Positions 4,988 to 9,352 of a stretch of 9,352 nt of DNA are shown here, piece by piece; position 1 is the first letter of the stretch; each line of letters starts with the position of its first letter. A program made the translations under genes and the position numbers. The notes below the pieces were generated by a model. The model was not told where the DNA came from, made no database searches, and was given only the letters and a program-made list of their open reading frames with translations. The stretch is from Palsa-504 sp003136255 (GTDB taxonomy: Bacteria; Actinomycetota; Actinomycetes; Streptosporangiales; Streptosporangiaceae). The stretch spans positions 1 through 9,352 of the forward strand of contig PLDT01000418.1 in assembly GCA_003136255.1 (NCBI GenBank). The letters run 5' to 3'.

Positions 4988-5835
4988 CTACCGTCACTAC
5001 CTCACCTGCTGGCGGCGCCCAGCGCATCGCCGGACCCCTGCCGCCGCGGCCCCGGCGGTTCGTCCGCTACTTGCGCGAGACCGGCCTGCTCGTCGGCCGG
5101 GGCCTGCGCACCATACCCAGGGTCCCGGAGCGGCTGAGCGACGTGACCATCCAGCCGATCATGTTCACCTTGCTGTTCTTGTACGTGTTCGGCTCGGCCA
5201 TCCATGTTCCTGGCAGCTACCAGGACTACCTGCTGCCCGGCTTGCTCGGCCAGAGCGTGGCCTTCGGCGTGATTGGCGCCGGCGTGGCCACCTCGACCGA
5301 TTTCTCGAGCGGCGTGGTGGACCGCTTCCGGTCGCTGCCGGTCATCCGGATGTCGGTCATCTCCGCTCAGGTGATCGGCCAGATCATTGAGCAGATCCTC
5401 GGCATCGTGATCGTGGCCGGGGTGGGGCTCGCCCTCGGCTGGCGCCCGCACCTGGGCGGCGGCCGGGCCGTGGAGCTAGTGGCCCTGATGCTGCTCGGGC
5501 TGTTCGCCTTCACCTGGGTCGGGGTCCTCGCGGGCATGCTGATCCGCAGCTCCGACGCCATGCAGGGCATCGGGTTCGCCGTCATGCTGCCGCTGTCGTT
5601 TCTGGCCGGCACGTTCGTGCCGATCTCCGGGATGAAGCTCGTGCCCCGCGCCATCGCTGAATGGGATCCGCTGTCGGCGCTGGTGGCGGCCGTCCGCCAG
5701 GTCTGCCAGGGGACCCAGTCAAGTGGCTCCCTGCAGCTCGACCATCCGGTGCCGGCCATGATCGCCTGGTGCTTGCTGATTATCGCGGTCTGCGTGCCCC
5801 TGGCCCTGCGCCGGTTCAGGACCGCCAGCGCATGA
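4984..5835 (+). CDS. ABC-2 type permease, DrrB-type
   Basis: A 283-residue membrane subunit of the same exporter. A ~50-residue cytoplasmic N-terminus is followed by about six hydrophobic segments near residues 54-74, 87-106, 128-152, 163-187, 192-212 and 257-276, the normal ABC-2 layout. The cytoplasmic loop SSGVVDRFRSLPVIRMSV (108-125) matches the conserved G-DRFRSLP coupling motif of DrrB-like permeases. The start overlaps the ATPase stop in ATGA. No terminator is evident after it; the 100 bp to the scaffold join show no clear gene. Two such subunits dimerise with two ATPase subunits in this family. Confidence 0.92.
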   Translation: MTTVTTSPAGGAQRIAGPLPPRPRRFVRYLRETGLLVGRGLRTIPRVPERLSDVTIQPIMFTLLFLYVFGSAIHVPGSYQDYLLPGLLGQSVAFGVIGAGVATSTDFSSGVVDRFRSLPVIRMSVISAQVIGQIIEQILGIVIVAGVGLALGWRPHLGGGRAVELVALMLLGLFAFTWVGVLAGMLIRSSDAMQGIGFAVMLPLSFLAGTFVPISGMKLVPRAIAEWDPLSALVAAVRQVCQGTQSSGSLQLDHPVPAMIAWCLLIIAVCVPLALRRFRTASA

Positions 5836-5977
5836 GACAAGTCGGGGCGTCCCGCGATCATCTCCTGTGCCGCCGGAAACTCGATCACGTCTTTGAACTG
5901 CCGAGATGCCCCGAACCGGGACGGCCTGGGCCGCCNNACCCAGCATCACCCCCAGAACACGACCAAGGAGAATCTCA
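5836..5977. other. Intergenic region with scaffold join (NN at 5936-5937)
   Basis: Two Ns mark an unresolved join, so the true distance between the permease and the SDR gene is unknown and other genes may be missing. An ATG at 5832 overlaps the permease stop (ATGA) and opens a frame starting MRQVGASRDHLLCRRK that runs into the Ns. Its codon use is not strongly coding-like and I do not recognise it. Right of the join only the SDR ribosome site is evident. Confidence 0.7.
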
Positions 5978-6859
5978 GTGCGCATCTTCGTCACCGGCGC
6001 TTCCGGCTGGATCGGCTCCGCCGTCGTCCCCGAACTCACCAGCGCCGGCCACCAGGTCCTCGGACTAGCCCGCTCGGACGCCTCCGCCAAAGCCGTCGCC
6101 GACATGGGCGCCGAGGTGCTCCGCGGCGACCTGACCGACACTGGCGTGCTGCGCGCCGGCACCCTGGATAGCGACGGCGTCATCCACCTCGCCTTCGTCG
6201 TGCCCAGCGTGAGCGAGGCCGCGACGCAGACCGACGCCAACGCCATCGAGACGTTCGCCGCCGGACTCGCCGGCTCCGGCCAACCCCTGGTGATCTCCGG
6301 CGCCACCCTGGTCACGCCCGGCCGGCCCGCGACCGAACGCGACGAACTCATCGCGGCCGGGCCCATCGCGGCCCGCATCACCAACATGCAGGCCGCCCTC
6401 GCGGCCGCAGACAAAGGCGTCCGCTCCTGCCTGATCATGCTGCCCCGCTCGGTGCACGGCCAGGGAGACCGTCACGGCTTCGTCCCCCAGCTCATCGCCG
6501 CGGCCCGGGCCAAGGGCGTCGCCGGCTACATCGGCGACGGGACCAGCCGCTGGCCCGCCGTCCACGTCAAGGACGCCGCGCTTCTTTACCGGCTGGCCGT
6601 CGAGCAGGCTCCCGCCGGCGCCGTGCTCAACGCCGTCGGTGACGAAGGCGTGCCCGTCCGCGAGATCGCCGAGGCCATCGGCCGGCACCTGAACGTGCCC
6701 GCCCGGTCCCTGCCCGCCGAAGACTTCAGCGGCATGCTCGCGCGCGTCCTCAGCACCGACATGCCCGCCTCCAGCCACATCACCCAGGAACTCCTGGGCT
6801 GGAAGCCCACCCACCCCGGCCTCATCGAGGACCTCGACCAGGGCCACTACTTCATCTGA
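5978..6859 (+). CDS. SDR-family NAD(P)-dependent epimerase/dehydratase-like oxidoreductase
   Basis: A 293-residue Rossmann-fold protein of the extended/atypical SDR class. Seen: the N-terminal strand and glycine motif RIFVTGASGWIG (2-13); LGLARSD (28-34), whose Arg after strand 2 suggests NADP(H); GVIHLAF (67-73); and WPAVHVKDAA (192-201), typical of this epimerase-like group. The classical YxxxK pair is not visible where expected; the region reads AARITNMQAAL, as in several actinobacterial relatives, so it may be an atypical reductase. Start is GTG at 5978-5980, supported by AAGGAG seven bases upstream; the frame stays open further left through the Ns but gives non-homologous Pro/Arg-rich residues. 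It ends by overlapping the convergent LysR gene by 13 bp. Substrate unknown. Confidence 0.9.
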   Translation: MRIFVTGASGWIGSAVVPELTSAGHQVLGLARSDASAKAVADMGAEVLRGDLTDTGVLRAGTLDSDGVIHLAFVVPSVSEAATQTDANAIETFAAGLAGSGQPLVISGATLVTPGRPATERDELIAAGPIAARITNMQAALAAADKGVRSCLIMLPRSVHGQGDRHGFVPQLIAAARAKGVAGYIGDGTSRWPAVHVKDAALLYRLAVEQAPAGAVLNAVGDEGVPVREIAEAIGRHLNVPARSLPAEDFSGMLARVLSTDMPASSHITQELLGWKPTHPGLIEDLDQGHYFI

Positions 6860-7761
6860 ACCGCCCCGGACAGCAGGCCAGACGTTACGGGTGGGTGCGC
6901 GGCCGCTGCGACCGTGCAGGCGGCGCGCACGAAGGCGGCGACGGCCGGCGAGCGCGCGTCCTGCCGCCAGGCGACGGCCAGCGTGGCGCCCGGGAGGTCG
7001 CCGACCGGCCGGTAGGCGATCCCGGGTCGCGGGTAGCGCCGGGCCACCGAGGCAGGCGCGAAGAACACGACGCTGCCCGTCTCGACGAGGCTGAAGATCT
7101 CGGCCAGGTTCGAGGCCAGCAGCGCCACGCCGGCCCGGCGAGGTCCGGCGGGCGGGCCGTGGCTGGCCGGGGAACCGCCGGGGAGCCTGCGCCCGGCCAG
7201 GTCGGCCAGGCACAGCCGCGTCCGGGCGGCCAGTGGGTCGGCAGCGGCCAGGGCAGCCAGGAGCGGCTCGGTCAGCAGCGGCTCGCTGTCCAGGCCGCGG
7301 TCATCGAAGGGGCACAGCAGGAGTCCCACGTCGGCACGGCCGTCACGCAGCGCCTGCGCCTGCTCGCCGAGTCCTCCGAGGACCAGCTCCGGCGGCAGTG
7401 CCGCGTCGTCGGCGCAGTAGGCATCGAGGATCTGCGGCAGCAGGCCACCGTCGACGTCGGCCTTGAGCGCGACCCGCAGCCGCGGCGACTGACTGCCCGC
7501 CTGCCGGGCCCTGTCGGCGGCGGCGGTCACCGCCTCAAGCGCGGTCCGGGCATCACGCAGCAGGACCTCCCCGGCCGCGGTGAGCCTGACCTGCCGGGTG
7601 GTCCGCTCAAGCAGCGCCACGCCGAGCTGCCGTTCAAGGTTCCGGATCGCGCGGGACAGCGGGGGCTGCGCCATGCCCAGCCGGCCGGCGGCGCGCCCGA
7701 AGTGCAGTTCCTCGGCGACCGCGACGAAATACCGGAGTTGCCGCACTTCCAGGTCATTCAT
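6847..7761 (-). CDS. LysR-family transcriptional regulator
   Basis: A 304-residue LysR-type regulator of normal length. The N-terminal winged helix-turn-helix is clear: LRYFVAVAEELHFGRAAGRLGMAQPPLSRAIRNLE in residues 9-43 (split here as LRYFVAVAEELHF and GRAAGRLGMAQPPLSRAIRN), then LGVALLERTTRQVRLTAAGE. The C-terminal substrate-binding domain spans about 93-290. The ATG at 7759-7761 starts just before the conserved domain. An extended -10 TGATACCCT ends six bases upstream, suggesting a leaderless transcript; GGA within the six-base gap is a poor ribosome site. It is transcribed away from the NmrA-like gene, the standard LysR arrangement for controlling the divergent neighbour, and converges on the SDR gene with a 13-bp 3' overlap. 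The inducer is unknown. Confidence 0.93.
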   Translation of the reverse strand: MNDLEVRQLRYFVAVAEELHFGRAAGRLGMAQPPLSRAIRNLERQLGVALLERTTRQVRLTAAGEVLLRDARTALEAVTAAADRARQAGSQSPRLRVALKADVDGGLLPQILDAYCADDAALPPELVLGGLGEQAQALRDGRADVGLLLCPFDDRGLDSEPLLTEPLLAALAAADPLAARTRLCLADLAGRRLPGGSPASHGPPAGPRRAGVALLASNLAEIFSLVETGSVVFFAPASVARRYPRPGIAYRPVGDLPGATLAVAWRQDARSPAVAAFVRAACTVAAAAHPPVTSGLLSGAVQMK

Positions 7762-7764
7762 ACT

Positions 7765-7776
7765 TCCAGGGTATCA
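7765..7776 (-). promoter_or_regulatory. LysR gene extended -10, probably leaderless
   Basis: On the minus strand TGATACCCT (7768-7776) is a TGn-TAnnnT extended -10 element whose last base is six bases from the ATG. No clear -35 is seen, as is common with extended -10 promoters. The TACCCT hexamer and its spacing are identical to those before vapB. Confidence 0.45.
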
Positions 7777-7815
7777 ACGGCAACCGGATCGGTCCTTCAC
7801 CTGCACCGCCGCGCC

Positions 7816-7843
7816 CGGCAAGCTGGGCACTACCCGGCTGCCG
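7816..7843 (+). promoter_or_regulatory. Strong imperfect hairpin upstream of the NmrA-like gene
   Basis: CGGCA plus GCTGGG (7816-7827, one bulged A) pairs with CCCGGC plus TGCCG (7833-7843) around a CACTA loop, giving about 11 pairs including one G-T. It lies 43 bp before the ATG in the LysR/NmrA divergent region. It could be an untranslated-leader structure or a dyad protein site. No convincing T-N11-A LysR box was recognised elsewhere in this 125-bp region. Confidence 0.35.
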
Positions 7844-7886
7844 CCCGCGACGTTCCCGTCGCCAGCCGTCTCCCACGGAGGTTTTC

Positions 7887-8768
7887 ATGATCGTCATCAC
7901 CACGCCGACCGGGCAGATCGGCCGGCCGGTCCTGGACCGCGTCCTGGACAGCGGCGAGGCGGTCCGCGTGATCGCCCGCGATCCCTCCGGGCTGTCTCCG
8001 CACGTGCGCGCCCACGCCGAGGTGGTGCAGGGCTCCCACGGCGACACCGGCGCGATCACGAAGGCGCTCGCCGACGCGGACCGCATGTTCTGGCTCGTGC
8101 CCCCGCCTCCGTTCAGCCACCCCGGCCGCGCAGAACAGTATTACCTGGACTTCACCCGGCCTGCCTGCCAGGCCATCGCGAGTCAGGCAGTCCGGGTGGT
8201 AGGCGTCTCGACCCTTGGCCACGGGTACCAGGGCCAGGCCGGGCTCCTGTCGGCCGCACTGGCCATGGACAAGCTGATCGAGGGCACCGGCGCCGCCTAC
8301 CGGGCCCTGGCCCTGCCGTTCTTCATGGAAAACCTGCTCCGCCAGGCCCGGGAGATCAAGGAGCAGGGAACGTTCACCATGGCGAACACCGCAGGCCGGC
8401 CGCTGCCGACCGTCGCCATCCGCGACATCGCCGCCGCCGCGGCGGCGCTCCTCCTCGACACCTCCTGGAGCGGCCAGGCCAGCGTCCCCGTGGCCGGCCC
8501 CGACAACCTGACCCCCGACGGCATGGCCGAGGTCATCTCCGGCACCCTGGGCCGCACGATCCGCTACCGCCAGGTCCCGGTCGCGGACCGCCAGGAGGCG
8601 ATGCTGCAACGCGGCGCCAGCCAGGCCATAGCGCAGGACATGGCGGACATGACCGAGGCGCAGAACAACGGAATCTACGACGCCGAGCCCCGCGACCCGC
8701 ACTCCGCCACCGCCACCAGCTTCCGCCAGTGGTGCCAGGACATCCTCAAGCCAGCCGTCCAGGCCTGA
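7887..8768 (+). CDS. NmrA-like NAD(P)-binding oxidoreductase
   Basis: A 293-residue Rossmann protein of the NmrA/atypical SDR family, whose members are NAD(P)H-dependent reductases or redox sensors such as quinone oxidoreductases. Seen: MIVITTPTGQIGRPVL (1-16) with a TxxGxxG version of the dinucleotide motif; VRVIARDP (27-33) after strand 2 with an Arg favouring NADPH; MFWLVPPPP (67-75); and ALPFFMENLL (142-151), a hallmark of NmrA-like proteins. No classical YxxxK catalytic pair is expected or seen. The ATG is supported by GGAGG five bases upstream (7877-7881). It diverges from the LysR gene and is followed 25 bp later by the monooxygenase, so the two probably share a LysR-regulated transcript. 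The substrate cannot be inferred. Confidence 0.9.
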   Translation: MIVITTPTGQIGRPVLDRVLDSGEAVRVIARDPSGLSPHVRAHAEVVQGSHGDTGAITKALADADRMFWLVPPPPFSHPGRAEQYYLDFTRPACQAIASQAVRVVGVSTLGHGYQGQAGLLSAALAMDKLIEGTGAAYRALALPFFMENLLRQAREIKEQGTFTMANTAGRPLPTVAIRDIAAAAAALLLDTSWSGQASVPVAGPDNLTPDGMAEVISGTLGRTIRYRQVPVADRQEAMLQRGASQAIAQDMADMTEAQNNGIYDAEPRDPHSATATSFRQWCQDILKPAVQA

Positions 8769-8793
8769 CCTGCCATCCGCGGATAATCAGGCC

Positions 8794-9352
8794 ATGACCA
8801 TCGCCATCGTCGGAGCCGGCNNCGCGGCCAGGGCGGCATGCTCGACCTGCACTCCGGGACCGGGCAGCGGGCGCTGCGCGAGGCCGGCCTGATCGAGCAG
8901 TTCCACGCGATTGCCCGTCGCGCAGGGCAGGACCTGCGCCTTCTGGAGCCGGACGGCACCCTGCTGCTCCAGGAGGACACACCCGACGACGCTCCGCTCG
9001 AGCGGCCTGAGGTCGACCGTGCCGACCTGCGCAACCTGCTGCTGGACTCGCTCCCCGGACACGCGGTGCGCTGGGGCCACGCGTACGAATCCGCCGACGA
9101 CGGCCTGCTGCACTTCGCCGACGGCCGCAGTGCGACGTACGACCTGCTGGTCGGCGCCGACGGCGCGGACTCCCGGGTCCGCGCACTGCTCACCGACGCC
9201 CGGCCAGCGCACACCGGCCAGAACGTCCTCGAGCTCGGCATACCCGACATCGACCGCACCCACCCCGACCTCGCGGCGATGGTCGGGCGCGGCAACTACT
9301 GGGTGCTCGGCAACCGGCAATCCCTGTCGGCGCAGCGCAACGGCGACGGCCG
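8794..9352 (+). CDS. FAD-dependent monooxygenase, TetX-like (interrupted by assembly gap; 3' end outside window)
   Basis: A class A flavin monooxygenase. The first nine codons, MTIAIVGAG, are the start of the FAD-binding beta-alpha-beta fold. Then Ns occur and the product resumes in another frame at 8823 with RGQGGMLDLHSGTGQRALREAG. Later features are PEVDRADLRNLLLDSL, which binds near the flavin in this family, and GADGADSRVR, the DG motif contacting FAD and NAD(P)H. The order and wording closely follow tetracycline-inactivating TetX and its actinobacterial relatives, judged from memory. About 27-31 residues between GAG and the Arg are missing, so the frame change is an assembly artefact, not a broken gene. 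The C-terminal FAD/substrate domain is beyond the window. It may be leaderless (GATAAT six bases before ATG) or read through from the NmrA-like gene. Substrate unknown. Confidence 0.85.
8821..8822. other. Assembly gap (NN) inside the monooxygenase gene
   Basis: Two Ns replace the FAD-motif segment of the gene. Codons are complete up to 8820 and restart at 8823, so the true insert should be a multiple of three, about 80-95 bases by comparison with the family layout. Confidence 0.8.

Noticed and set aside
5906..5977. Upstream extension of the SDR gene through the Ns
   Set aside because: It crosses a scaffold join and adds Pro/Arg-rich residues before the conserved Rossmann strand; the GTG at 5978 has a proper AAGGAG.
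7784..7792. ACCGGATCG near the LysR/NmrA promoter, shared with the core of the TetR operators
   Set aside because: Only the 9-base centre matches; the GATGCGA and TCGCATC arms are absent, so it is probably chance.
6895..7890. Long plus-strand frames opposite the LysR gene
   Set aside because: They are Gly/Arg/Gln-rich complements of a clearly recognisable LysR protein, typical shadows in high-GC DNA.

Overview
The window is high-GC DNA with a strong G/C third-position bias, frequent GTG starts and promoters of the type TAnnnT followed six bases later by the start codon. This points to an actinobacterium (Actinomycetota), probably a soil lineage rich in regulators and detoxification genes; the genus cannot be read from the sequence. 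Two 2-base runs of N (5936-5937 and 8821-8822) are scaffold joins. The second interrupts a gene and hides real sequence.

Left part (1-2620), read leftward: a TetR-family repressor, then a patatin-like lipase/phospholipase, then an alpha/beta hydrolase cut by the window edge. Two regulatory regions here are unusually rich. In front of the TetR gene lie three 19-bp dyad operators spaced about three helical turns apart, one within the repressor's own promoter and two around a rightward promoter that leads to no intact gene. In front of the patatin gene there is a consensus-like promoter, a palindrome at the expected transcription start, a 19-codon leader ORF with a perfect 9-base Shine-Dalgarno match, and three copies of a GGCGACT/AGTCGCC element that can pair in two exclusive ways, one of which covers the patatin ribosome site.

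Middle part (2620-4000): gene-poor sequence around a leftward VapBC-type toxin-antitoxin pair (ribbon-helix-helix antitoxin, PIN-domain RNase toxin) with overlapping stop and start. A stretch of about 400 bp without a convincing gene follows.

Right part (4001-9352): a two-gene DrrAB-type ABC exporter (ATPase and permease overlapping at ATGA), a scaffold join, an extended-SDR NAD(P)-dependent epimerase/dehydratase-like gene, a convergent LysR regulator, and, divergent from it, an NmrA-like NAD(P)-binding reductase followed 25 bp later by a TetX-like FAD monooxygenase that runs off the end. An exporter, two nucleotide-binding SDRs and a flavin monooxygenase under a LysR regulator look like a detoxification or small-molecule modification neighbourhood. 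The substrate is unknown and the functional linkage is inference. No RNA genes, CRISPR array, insertion sequence or origin was seen.
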